Source of the DNA: Puia dinghuensis
GTDB taxonomy: Bacteria; Bacteroidota; Bacteroidia; Chitinophagales; Chitinophagaceae
Direction of reading: 5' to 3'
Length of the DNA: 36,195 nucleotides
Assembly (NCBI GenBank): GCA_026225275.1
Contig: JAMFSL010000004.1
Coordinates: 1-36,195 of the forward strand
A model generated the notes under the pieces. That model did not search any database. It was not told the origin of the DNA and saw nothing but the letters and a program-made list of their open reading frames with translations. Position 1 is the stretch's first letter; each line of letters starts with the position of its first letter. Both the position numbers and the translations under genes were made by a program. Of this stretch, positions 23,396 through 31,209 are shown piece by piece.

Positions 23396-24778
23396 TTAAA
23401 GGGTATGATCTTCTTCCTCTTTGAAAAGATCTATGATGCCATCTTTGAATTTGCCCCAGAAATCTTTAACACCTTTCCGGTTGCGCACATTGACCGACTG
23501 CTCGTGATCTTCTTCTTCTCCGGCCGCAACCTGTGCCGCATGCGTCTCTGCTTTTCTCAGGTTGTCCGGGATCTCCACCTTCCGGTAGTCCTTTTCAAAC
23601 TCCTTCCGATTATGTTCGTAGTCGCTGTATCCTTTCAGGATAAGGCCGATACAAGTGGAGTAGGTAGGCTTGGCGAGTTCTTCGATGTGTCCGGCGGCCA
23701 GGTGTTCCGTAGGATAGCCGATGCGGGCATTCAGGCCAGTGATGTATTCTGTCAGCTGGATGAGATGCCGGAGCTGGGCTCCGCCGCCCGTCATGACGAT
23801 CCCTCCATTCAGACTGCGGTTATCGAGGCCTACCTGTTTGAGATGATAGGTCACGAAATCCATGATCTCGCTCATCCGGGCCTGGATGATACCGGCCAGG
23901 TTCTTGACGCTGATCTCCTTGGCGGGCATTCCGCGCAGACCGGGGATAGTGATGTAGGCATTCGCTTTGGCTTCATTCGACAGGGCTGAGCCGAATTGCA
24001 CCTTCATCTGTTCGGCCTGGGTCTTCAACACACCGAGGCCGGTCTTGATATCATTGGTGATATTCTCACCGCCGAAGGGGATAACGGCTGTATGTTTGAG
24101 AATGCCTTCGTAGAATACAGCCAGGTCGGTGGTACCGCCGCCGATATCGACGATGGCTACACCCGCCTCCAGGTCTTCCTGGCCCATTACGGCAGCGGCG
24201 GAGGCCAGCGGCTGCAGGACGAGGTCCTTCGTGAGGAGGTTACTCTTTTCCACGGCCCGGTTGATATTCCGGATGGCATTCTTGTCACCGGTAATGATAT
24301 GGAAATTGGCGCCGACTTTTACGCCGCCATAACCGATGGGGTTGGGAATATTCTGAAAATTATCAACGGTGAATTCCTGGGGAATGACGTCGATGATCTG
24401 ATCGCCGGCGGGAATATAGGTCTTATACTGATCCGCGACGAGCTGATCGATCTCCCGGCGGGTGATTTCCTCTTCCGTATTCTGACGAACGATGTCGCCA
24501 CGGGTCTGGAGACTCTTGATATGATGACCTGCGATGCCTACATAGACCTCGGAGATCTCGAGGTTGGGATTAGAGGCATAGCAATTATCAAGTGCCATGC
24601 GGATGGCCTTGATCGTCTCATCTATATTGAGTACCTGGCCATGCTTGACTCCATTCGAGTTGGCGCGGCCGAAGCCTAATATTTCCAGCTTGCCGTATTC
24701 GTTCTTACGGCCAGCTATGGCAGCAATCTTTGTCGTTCCGATGTCGAGACCGACGATTATGGGTTGTTCGAGATTCAT
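23396..24778 (-). CDS. ftsA: Cell division protein FtsA
   Basis: The actin-like protein (460 residues) that tethers FtsZ to the membrane. Phosphate-binding motifs are VGLDIGTTK at 9-17 and VAIVDIGGGTTDLAVF near 205-220, with GGGAQLRHL as the adenosine-binding part. The 1C domain specific to FtsA lies between about 85 and 165. The C-terminus ends in an amphipathic helix, VKDFWGKFKDGIIDLFKEEE, that would dip into the inner membrane; a charged linker precedes it. It starts eight bases after the ftsQ stop and is followed by ftsZ after a 90-base structured spacer, so the genes are probably co-transcribed. Confidence 0.96.
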   Translation of the reverse strand: MNLEQPIIVGLDIGTTKIAAIAGRKNEYGKLEILGFGRANSNGVKHGQVLNIDETIKAIRMALDNCYASNPNLEISEVYVGIAGHHIKSLQTRGDIVRQNTEEEITRREIDQLVADQYKTYIPAGDQIIDVIPQEFTVDNFQNIPNPIGYGGVKVGANFHIITGDKNAIRNINRAVEKSNLLTKDLVLQPLASAAAVMGQEDLEAGVAIVDIGGGTTDLAVFYEGILKHTAVIPFGGENITNDIKTGLGVLKTQAEQMKVQFGSALSNEAKANAYITIPGLRGMPAKEISVKNLAGIIQARMSEIMDFVTYHLKQVGLDNRSLNGGIVMTGGGAQLRHLIQLTEYITGLNARIGYPTEHLAAGHIEELAKPTYSTCIGLILKGYSDYEHNRKEFEKDYRKVEIPDNLRKAETHAAQVAAGEEEDHEQSVNVRNRKGVKDFWGKFKDGIIDLFKEEEDHTL

Positions 24779-24786
24779 AGCTTAGT

Positions 24787-25827
24787 TTATTTTATTTTAG
24801 TTGTTTTTTTATTTTTAATGGCACTGTCCGGGACAGGCAACAGATCATGATTTTCCAGATCCTGCTCCGTCGGTTTGTTATTTTCCAGCGGCCGGACAGC
24901 CTGCTGACGGATCGTATCGGGTTGCAATTGTTGCGCCGAGCGGATCAGCTGCCGGATATTATTCATTCCCTGTAAAGAATCATAGCGGCTTTGGCCGCTG
25001 CCCTTCCTGGTCGCGACGACCTGGCCGGCGTACGATACGTCTATTCTTTCGTATTTATCGAATCCCGTCCGGCTGAGCACTTCGCTATAGAAGAGAAAGA
25101 GCCGGTGGAATTTTTGGGCGATGTCGCTGCCATCGCCAAAGGAGATTCGATGATCGCCAATCTCAGGCTCCAATTCGAAGGTTCTGTCTGGCAGGATATT
25201 GATCTGGGCGATCTGGGCCGACCAGAATGAATCGTCCCGGATGAATTTACTGATGTGGAGGATACTGGTCGTCAGGAGGCTGTCTGTCGGTTGGCGGTGG
25301 TCTGTCGCTGACTGGTGACCATCGGCTGACTGATGACCGGATGACCTTGCCGGATAAGCGGTGAAGACCGGCAGTCGGGCGGCCAGTTGGGGAATTACCG
25401 GCAATTGTACTCCCTCGCTATCGAGATAGAAGCTGCTGCCTTCATTGGTAAAGATCCGTGTAGCAGGGGTACGCTCGGTCACGTCGACGTGCAGGACACC
25501 ATTATTATCAAAGAACAGTCGTGCCTTTTTGATCCAGATATTCTTTTGCAGGCTGGTCTCCATATGGCGCAGGTCGAAAGATTGGATCGGTCTGTCCTGG
25601 ATCTTTAGGGAGCCGGCCGGAGTCAGCAGGGATGCGATGTCTTTCTTCCCGATGAAGAAACCTGTCGAAGGGCCGGAGATACCAATGAGAATTCCCTTAC
25701 AGGTATTGTTGTTCCGGTAACGGATGGCCGCTACCAGTAATACCAGTACACCGGCGCCTGTAAGGCTCCAGGTGATGATGGAGAGGATCCTCCTGATATG
25801 TGTTCCAATTCCCATGATGCTCATCAT
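24787..25827 (-). CDS. ftsQ: Cell division protein FtsQ
   Basis: A 346-residue bitopic divisome protein. A short cytoplasmic N-terminus is followed by one membrane helix (about 12-34, ILSIITWSLTGAGVLVLLVA) and a periplasmic POTRA-like region with IQSFDLRHMETSLQKNIWIKKA and VLHVDVTERTPATRI, the most recognisable FtsQ part. FtsQ links early and late divisome proteins. Residues about 164-181 are three six-residue units (GHQSAD, GHQSAT, DHRQPT) made by an 18-bp tandem repeat, not usual in the family. The C-terminus is a charged, probably disordered tail. ATGs at codons 1, 2 and 5 are possible starts; a hairpin ends two bases before the first. Confidence 0.88.
   Translation of the reverse strand: MMSIMGIGTHIRRILSIITWSLTGAGVLVLLVAAIRYRNNNTCKGILIGISGPSTGFFIGKKDIASLLTPAGSLKIQDRPIQSFDLRHMETSLQKNIWIKKARLFFDNNGVLHVDVTERTPATRIFTNEGSSFYLDSEGVQLPVIPQLAARLPVFTAYPARSSGHQSADGHQSATDHRQPTDSLLTTSILHISKFIRDDSFWSAQIAQINILPDRTFELEPEIGDHRISFGDGSDIAQKFHRLFLFYSEVLSRTGFDKYERIDVSYAGQVVATRKGSGQSRYDSLQGMNNIRQLIRSAQQLQPDTIRQQAVRPLENNKPTEQDLENHDLLPVPDSAIKNKKTTKIK
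25285..25338. repeat. 18-bp tandem repeat in ftsQ, three copies
   Basis: Units lie at 25285-25302, 25303-25320 and 25321-25338. The two on the right are close (TGTCGCTGACTGGTGACC against ATCGGCTGACTGATGACC); the third is more diverged. The period keeps the reading frame and adds six residues per unit. Confidence 0.8.
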
Positions 25828-25829
25828 AA

Positions 25830-25847
25830 GCGGATCCTATGATCCGC
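25830..25847. other. Hairpin abutting the ftsQ start codon
   Basis: GCGGATC (25830-25836) and GATCCGC (25841-25847) form a perfect seven-base stem with a CTAT loop. On the plus strand it is followed by C and six T (25849-25854), so it looks like an intrinsic terminator for antisense transcription entering the dcw cluster. On the minus strand the stem ends two bases before the ftsQ ATG at 25827 and could limit ribosome access. Confidence 0.5.
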
Positions 25848-25927
25848 CTTTTTTGACCCGCCCGACGACCTATCGGACCGTCAGACGGGTACAAAGGTGC
25901 CCGGGTTAGTAATAGTCCCGTTCACAA

Positions 25928-27280
25928 TTACTTCAGCAACTGCCGGATCGGTTGTATCAGCGTATCGATATCTCCCGCTCCGGCTGTGATCAATAACTTC
26001 AAATCGTCTTTCGCCACTTTATCTTTTATGATCGTCAAGATCTCCTGTTTGTCGACTACTATGGCCTTGCCCGGTGTCATCCTTTCTGCGATCAGCTGGC
26101 TCGTCACTCCTTCGATGGGCAATTCCCGGGCCGGGTAGATCGGCAGCAGGAATACTTCATCTGCGAGGTCCAGGCTTGTCGCGAATCCATCCACAAAGTC
26201 GCGTGTCCTGCTGAACAGGTGCGGCTGGAAGATGATCGTACATTTCATACCGCCGAACAGCTCCTTTGCCCCGCTGATCAGCGCCCTCAGTTCTTCCGGG
26301 TGGTGAGCATAATCATCGATAAAGACCCTGCGGGGTTCTTTGACGATATACTCGAAGCGTCTTTTGACGCCCCGGAAGGCTGCGACAGCCGGTATTATCG
26401 CATCACCGGCGATACCGAGGCGATGAGCTACGGCGATGGCTGCGGTGGCATTCTCTACGTTGTGGCGGCCGCCCATGGTGAGGACAACATTTTTCAGCTG
26501 CCAATCGCCCGTCTGCACGTTGAACAGGTAGTCGCCCTGGTCGATGGTGATATCCGAGGCAAAAAAGTCAGCGCCGTCGACTAAGCCATAAGTCCATTGC
26601 GGGTCACCTTTCAGGTCCAGCCCTTTTTTGTTCAGCAAAAGTCCGCCGGGTTTAAGCCGGCCGGAGAACTGGACAAAAGCCTCGTGCACTGCTTCAGCCG
26701 TCCCATAGATATCGAGATGATCGGCATCCATGGCCGTGACGACGGCGATGTCGGGGCTAAGTTTCAGAAAGCTCCGGTCGTACTCGTCTGCTTCCACCAC
26801 ACATACATTTCGCGGGTCGCTCCAGAAATTGCTGTTATAGTTAACAGAAATTCCTCCCAGGAAGGCATTACAGCCGTAGCCGGTATGCCGAAGGATGTGA
26901 GCGATCATGGTCGAGATGGTGGTCTTGCCATGCGTGCCTGCCACGCAAATATTAAAAGAGCTACTGGTGATCATGCCCAGGACGTCGCTGCGCTTCAACA
27001 GCGGGTAGCCGTGTTCTTTATAATACAGCCATTCCCGATGATCTTTTGGTACGGCCGGGGTGTAGACGACGAGGTCTGCATCCTTCGGCGCCGCTGCCGG
27101 ATCGTCTTCATAGTGAACGGGTATTCCTTCGTTTTCCAACTGCCTGGTCAGGGTTGTAGCTGTTCGATCGTAACCACTGACCGCTTTGCCGTGGAAGTGG
27201 AAGTACCTTGCCAGTGCGCTCATCCCGATACCGCCAATACCGATGAAATAGATCCTTTTTATATCTTTTAGTTCAACCAT
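25928..27280 (-). CDS. murC: UDP-N-acetylmuramate--L-alanine ligase MurC
   Basis: A 450-residue cytoplasmic ligase that adds L-alanine to UDP-MurNAc with ATP, the first step of stem-peptide assembly. N-terminal Rossmann motif GIGGIGMSALA (14-24), ATP-binding GTHGKTT (115-121), and the central EADEYDRSFL and DADHLDIYG segments are those of MurC; DDYAHHPEELRA marks the C-terminal domain. The start is ATG 27280, giving the standard VELKDIKRIYFIGIGGIG opening; the frame runs further upstream only inside murG. Its first eight bases overlap the end of murG, which suggests translational coupling. An unassigned gap of 100 bases separates it from ftsQ. Confidence 0.96.
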   Translation of the reverse strand: MVELKDIKRIYFIGIGGIGMSALARYFHFHGKAVSGYDRTATTLTRQLENEGIPVHYEDDPAAAPKDADLVVYTPAVPKDHREWLYYKEHGYPLLKRSDVLGMITSSSFNICVAGTHGKTTISTMIAHILRHTGYGCNAFLGGISVNYNSNFWSDPRNVCVVEADEYDRSFLKLSPDIAVVTAMDADHLDIYGTAEAVHEAFVQFSGRLKPGGLLLNKKGLDLKGDPQWTYGLVDGADFFASDITIDQGDYLFNVQTGDWQLKNVVLTMGGRHNVENATAAIAVAHRLGIAGDAIIPAVAAFRGVKRRFEYIVKEPRRVFIDDYAHHPEELRALISGAKELFGGMKCTIIFQPHLFSRTRDFVDGFATSLDLADEVFLLPIYPARELPIEGVTSQLIAERMTPGKAIVVDKQEILTIIKDKVAKDDLKLLITAGAGDIDTLIQPIRQLLK

Positions 27281-28442
27281 TATTATTATTATTTCGGGTG
27301 TCCGGGGCGATACCGCCTTTCGGGCCGATCGCCTCCAGGATCTCATTCGCGATCCGGTCAGCCGCATCCCTGACGGCCAATTTGCCGATATTCTCTTTCA
27401 ACTGTTGCTGCAGGGCCTTATCGTGTACCAGGCCGATCGTGGTCGCGACAAGCTTGTCTTTGGCTTCGCTGTCTTTGACCATGAGGGCAGCTTTCTTCTC
27501 CACCAGGTGTTGTGCGTTGACCGTCTGATGATCTTCCGCCGCGAAGGGAAAAGGCACGAAGACCACGGGTTTAGCCACCACGCACAATTCGGCGATCGAC
27601 ATGGCGCCGGATCTGGATATCACCACATCTGCCGCGGCGAAGGCATATTCCATCTGAGGGATGAAATCATTCGTCCAGATGCCGGGGCCTGCGAGCTTTC
27701 CGGCCGCTCCCATGGCGTGAGCGGCAACCAGGGCGGTGGCTTCTGCAGCGAAGGGCTTGCCTGTCTGCCAGATCAATTGGATATCATGCTTGCCGAATTC
27801 ATCGAGGTGAGCGGCGATCGCCAGGTTAATGCCTTTGGCACCAAGGCTGCCGCCTGTCGACAAGACGACTGATCCGGACGGGTCCAGGCCGAAATGACGA
27901 ATGGCTTCTTCCCTGGATACATTGCTCTGCACAATCGACTGTCGAACGGGATTACCGGTAATCACGATGCGGCCGGCGGGAAAGAATTTCTCCATGCCGT
28001 CACTGGCGACGAAGATGCGGGTGGCCTTCTTTCCCAATAAGATATTGCTCTTCCCTGCGAAAGAATTGCTCTCATGGATAAATGTAGGGATGCCCCGGGC
28101 CTGAGCGGCACGCAAGACCGGAAAACTGGAATATCCCCCTACTCCTATCACCGCCTCGGGGCGGAAGTCGCGCAAGATACGGCCGACCTGGAAAAAGCTT
28201 TTGATGAGCTTAAAAGGCAAGCCTATATTTTTTATCAAAGAGCTTCTGTTGAAGCCGGCGATGTCGATGCCTTCGATCCGGTAGCCGGCCTGAGGGATCT
28301 TCTCCATTTCCATTTTGCCTTTTGCCCCGACAAACAGCAGTTCAATGGAGGAATCGATCTTTTGCAATGCCCCTGCTATGGCGATGGCGGGGAAGATATG
28401 TCCGCCGGTGCCGCCGCCTGCTATGATGATACGTCTGCTCAT
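27273..28442 (-). CDS. murG: UDP-GlcNAc transferase MurG (lipid II synthesis)
   Basis: A 389-residue peripheral membrane glycosyltransferase that adds GlcNAc to lipid I to make lipid II. Motifs: GGGTGGHIFPAIAIA near 8-22, HESNSFAGKSN for the acceptor side, GGSLGAKGIN and the donor-binding SRSGAMSIAELC with PFPFAAEDHQTVNA. Its ATG overlaps the ftsW TGA by four bases (ATGA). The C-terminus ends in five consecutive Asn codons and Gly, encoded by an (ATT)n-type microsatellite on the plus strand at 27281-27294, and overlaps the murC start by eight bases. Confidence 0.96.
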   Translation of the reverse strand: MSRRIIIAGGGTGGHIFPAIAIAGALQKIDSSIELLFVGAKGKMEMEKIPQAGYRIEGIDIAGFNRSSLIKNIGLPFKLIKSFFQVGRILRDFRPEAVIGVGGYSSFPVLRAAQARGIPTFIHESNSFAGKSNILLGKKATRIFVASDGMEKFFPAGRIVITGNPVRQSIVQSNVSREEAIRHFGLDPSGSVVLSTGGSLGAKGINLAIAAHLDEFGKHDIQLIWQTGKPFAAEATALVAAHAMGAAGKLAGPGIWTNDFIPQMEYAFAAADVVISRSGAMSIAELCVVAKPVVFVPFPFAAEDHQTVNAQHLVEKKAALMVKDSEAKDKLVATTIGLVHDKALQQQLKENIGKLAVRDAADRIANEILEAIGPKGGIAPDTRNNNNNG

Positions 28443-29413
28443 GCCGGTGAGCCCTCCGACTGCTCTGCATTGCGTGCTACGCTGAGGATGATGCCAATGG
28501 CCAGACAGGTGAACAGGAAGGAGCTGCCTCCCATGCTGACCAGGGGCAGCGTGACGCCGGTGACGGGAAATAAGTTGACATTGACCGCCATATTAGCAAG
28601 TGCCTGTATCACCAGGGTGAAGCTGAGTCCCAATGCGAGGAAGGCTCCGAATGCAAAGGGGCATCGCCGGAAAATGCGAATGCTGCGCAGCAGGAATACC
28701 AGGTAGATCACGACGATAAAAATGCCACCTATGAGGCCATATTCTTCGATGATGATAGCATAGATGAAATCGGAATACGGGTGTGGAAGAAAATTCCGTT
28801 GCTGGCTGTTGCCGGGTCCCAGCCCGAAGAAGCCGCCCCTGGCGATGGCGATCTTGGCCTGGTTCGTCTGATAGTTGTTGTCGTCGTTGTCTTCTTTGCC
28901 GCCATACATAAAGGTCTCTACGCGGCTGATCCAGGTATCGACGCGGACGAAGAGGCGGGACCGGCCTTCCGTTTTTGGTTTTTCTACTGTTTCCCCATTG
29001 CTTTTGTGACGGAGGACTGCGGCGCCGATGAGGATCATCACGGGTATGGCGGCGACGAGGATCGTCAGTATCAGGTGTTTGGCGCTGACCCTGCCGATGA
29101 ACAGCAGTAGTAAACTGGTAGCGCCGACCAGCAGGGCGGTGGACAGATTGGCCGGTGCAATTAAGAGACAGACAATGGCGACCGGGGTAATGACGGGCAG
29201 AAAGCCGGTGCGGAAATCCTTGATCGTGTCCTGTTTTTTACTGAGCAGTCTGCTGAGATACATGAACAGCGCCAGTTTGGCCAGATCCGAGGTCTGGAAT
29301 GTCATATTGATGATCGGCAGCCGTATCCAACGGCTGCCTTCATTGAGCTTGACCCCGAAAAAGAGCGTATAGAGCAATAGAGGAATAGATATCAGGAAGA
29401 TGATCATGGCCAC
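28439..29413 (-). CDS. ftsW: FtsW, C-terminal fragment (TM3 onward) after an in-frame TAG
   Basis: This 324-residue fragment (GTG 29413 or ATG 29407) contains most of FtsW, the SEDS glycosyltransferase that polymerises septal peptidoglycan from lipid II. It holds about eight membrane helices. Conserved SEDS parts are FQTSDLAKLALFMYL, the essential acidic residue in HPYSDFIYAI (Asp215 of the fragment), and TGVTLPLVSMGGSSFL near the end. The preceding 84 codons lie in the same frame and are cut off by a TAG at 29422-29420. Joined, the two pieces make a normal FtsW of about 411 residues. Re-initiation six bases after the stop could produce this piece as a separate protein. Its TGA overlaps the murG start. 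Confidence 0.85.
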   Translation of the reverse strand: MAMIIFLISIPLLLYTLFFGVKLNEGSRWIRLPIINMTFQTSDLAKLALFMYLSRLLSKKQDTIKDFRTGFLPVITPVAIVCLLIAPANLSTALLVGATSLLLLFIGRVSAKHLILTILVAAIPVMILIGAAVLRHKSNGETVEKPKTEGRSRLFVRVDTWISRVETFMYGGKEDNDDNNYQTNQAKIAIARGGFFGLGPGNSQQRNFLPHPYSDFIYAIIIEEYGLIGGIFIVVIYLVFLLRSIRIFRRCPFAFGAFLALGLSFTLVIQALANMAVNVNLFPVTGVTLPLVSMGGSSFLFTCLAIGIILSVARNAEQSEGSPA

Positions 29414-29419
29414 CCGGGA

Positions 29420-29422
29420 CTA
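29420..29422 (-). other. In-frame amber codon (TAG) splitting ftsW
   Basis: On the minus strand the frame reads ATC-TAG-TCC-CGG-GTG-GCC-ATG. There is no shift: codons on both sides belong to the same FtsW alignment. In related proteins I would expect an aromatic residue such as Tyr here, one base away from TAG. TAG serves as a normal stop for other genes in the window (for example the ABC permease and the S66 gene at 4520), so the codon is not generally reassigned. Confidence 0.9.
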
Positions 29423-29674
29423 GATCGTATAGTTGACCTGGTGGGCGAAATAAATGATCATAACGCCGATCAGGATGAAAGCGAATTGTTTGAACAGGTA
29501 TATTTCGGTGTTGCCTTTGGCCATTTTATAAGCAAGCAGGCCTGTGGAACTGTAGACAACCAATAACGATACCACAGCCAGCAGGAATACTGCTGTCCAG
29601 ATGACCTTGTCACCTTTGGTCCGGGACCGGAGGCTGGCGAAGGGCGTTCTTTCTATCGTTGTGGTATTGCTCAC
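29420..29674 (-). CDS. ftsW: FtsW, N-terminal fragment (TM1-TM2) ending at an in-frame TAG
   Basis: An 84-residue piece that starts with GTG at 29674, the only start after an in-frame TAA. Its charged N-terminus (SLRSRTKGDKVIW) and two membrane helices (about 24-46 with LLAVVSLLVVYSSTGLLAY, and 60-78 with FAFILIGVMIIYFA) are the normal beginning of Bacteroidota FtsW. It ends HQVNYTI-stop; the frame then continues directly as SRVAMIIFLISIPLLLY in the next fragment. It lies 15 bases after the murD stop. Alone it lacks all catalytic residues. Confidence 0.8.
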   Translation of the reverse strand: MSNTTTIERTPFASLRSRTKGDKVIWTAVFLLAVVSLLVVYSSTGLLAYKMAKGNTEIYLFKQFAFILIGVMIIYFAHQVNYTI

Positions 29675-29689
29675 TTATCTCTTACTGCT

Positions 29690-31030
29690 TTACAGGTCTC
29701 TTACTGCCTCTTTAAATTGTTTGCCTCTGTCTTCGTAATTTCTGAACAGGTCGAAGCTGGCGCAGGCCGGGCTCAGCAGTACCGTATCCCCTTTCGTGGC
29801 AAAATGGAAGGCGGCTTTGACTGCTTCTTCAGCGCTGCCGGTGTTGACCATTAGCGGTACATCGTTCTGAAAGGCTTCGTGAATCTTCCTGTTGTCCAAT
29901 CCCAGGCAGACGATAGCCTTAACCTTTTCCTTTACCAGGTCACGGATCAGGGAGTAGTCGTTACCCTTGTCAACCCCACCCAGGATTAGGATCGTGGGAT
30001 GTTCCATGCTTTCCAGCGCATACCAGGTGCTATTGACATTGGTAGCCTTCGAATCGTTGACAAATTCGACACCGCGGACCGTGCTGACGTATTCCATCCG
30101 ATGTTCCAAGGCTTCGAAGCTCCGGATGGCCTCCCTGATCTTTTCCTTACGGATGCCAACGGTGGCGGATGCGATACCTGCTGCCATAGTGTTATATTGA
30201 TTGTGAATGCCTTTGAGGGCAAAATCATAGATGCTCATCTGCAATTTCTCGCTGCCAGTATTAACAGTCATCTGTCCGTTCCTGATCGATCCGCCTTTGT
30301 TGGTTTCCTGTTGCATAGTAAATGGTAATGGGTTAGAATGAAAGGGAAATTGGTCTATATATTTTTTTATCACGGGGTCGTCCTGGCAATAAATAAAATA
30401 GTCTTCTTTTGTCTGGTTCATTACAATCCGGAATTTGCTGCGGATGTAATTTTCAAATTTGTATTCATAGCGATCCAGGTGGTCTTCGGTGATATTGGTA
30501 AGGATAGCCACATCGGGTCGGAAGGAGACGATGTCATCCAGCTGGAAGCTGCTGATCTCGGCCACATACCATTTCTTCGGATCTTCTGCGACCTGCCGGG
30601 CGAAGGAATAGCCGATATTCCCGACGAGAGCGCAGTCCAGGCCACCATGGCGGCAGATATGGTACGTCATGGCGGTAGTCGTGGTCTTGCCGTTGCTGCC
30701 GGTGATGCCGATGATCTTGCTATCGCCTTTATAACGATAAGCGAGTTCGATCTCACTGATGACTGGTATGCCTTTCTTCCTTATTTCCTTTACCAGCTCA
30801 TTCTTTTCGGGAATGCCGGGGCTTTTCATGATTTCGTCGGCAGCCAGGATACGGGAGGTGGTATGTCTGCCTTCTTCGAATTCGATGCCGTGGGTACTGA
30901 GGGTGTGACGGTATTCGTCTTTCAACGGCCCACCATCGGACACGAAGACATCATAGCCGCGCTCAGCCGCTAATATAGCCGCGCCTACACCGCTTTCACC
31001 ACCACCGAGTATGACCATTCGCTGTTTCAT
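29690..31030 (-). CDS. murD: UDP-N-acetylmuramoyl-L-alanine--D-glutamate ligase MurD
   Basis: A 446-residue cytoplasmic ligase that adds D-glutamate to UDP-MurNAc-L-Ala with ATP. The N-terminal domain opens KQRMVILGGGESGVGAAILA, ATP is bound by GSNGKTT (111-117), and ISSFQLDD plus NITEDHLDRYEY follow in the central domain; FVNDSKATNVNSTWYAL and ILGGVDKGNDYS mark the C-terminal domain. The start is placed at ATG 31030 because the only earlier candidate is a GTG at 31048. It is preceded by the largest spacer of the cluster (31031-31209) and followed 15 bases later by ftsW. Confidence 0.96.
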   Translation of the reverse strand: MKQRMVILGGGESGVGAAILAAERGYDVFVSDGGPLKDEYRHTLSTHGIEFEEGRHTTSRILAADEIMKSPGIPEKNELVKEIRKKGIPVISEIELAYRYKGDSKIIGITGSNGKTTTTAMTYHICRHGGLDCALVGNIGYSFARQVAEDPKKWYVAEISSFQLDDIVSFRPDVAILTNITEDHLDRYEYKFENYIRSKFRIVMNQTKEDYFIYCQDDPVIKKYIDQFPFHSNPLPFTMQQETNKGGSIRNGQMTVNTGSEKLQMSIYDFALKGIHNQYNTMAAGIASATVGIRKEKIREAIRSFEALEHRMEYVSTVRGVEFVNDSKATNVNSTWYALESMEHPTILILGGVDKGNDYSLIRDLVKEKVKAIVCLGLDNRKIHEAFQNDVPLMVNTGSAEEAVKAAFHFATKGDTVLLSPACASFDLFRNYEDRGKQFKEAVRDL

Positions 31031-31209
31031 GTCATCCTTTAATTTCACTTATTTCACAGGGTCGCGATCGTACATCCGATATGACGGATTAGGGGGGTTC
31101 TTCAGAAGTATGGATTTACTGCACCACAATTTCTTTTTCGTCAGGGCGAGCCCGGGGTTCACCTGGGTTCAGAGCTGCTGTCAGCCGATTTGGTTTTTCA
31201 TATACCTAT
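31031..31209. other. 179-base spacer between mraY and murD
   Basis: The longest gap inside the dcw cluster. It holds a short inverted repeat (ATCCG at about 31075, CGGAT at about 31086), a six-G run, and a GC-rich patch with two copies of GGTTCA. On the minus strand TACTTCTG is one base off the -7 box but its nearest TTG is only 16 bases away. No gene is supported on either strand; an internal promoter for murD onward is possible but unproven. Confidence 0.4.

Noticed and set aside
29420-29422. Frameshift as the cause of the ftsW split
   Set aside because: Both fragments are in the same frame (start difference 261 bases, a multiple of three); the interruption is a single TAG codon.
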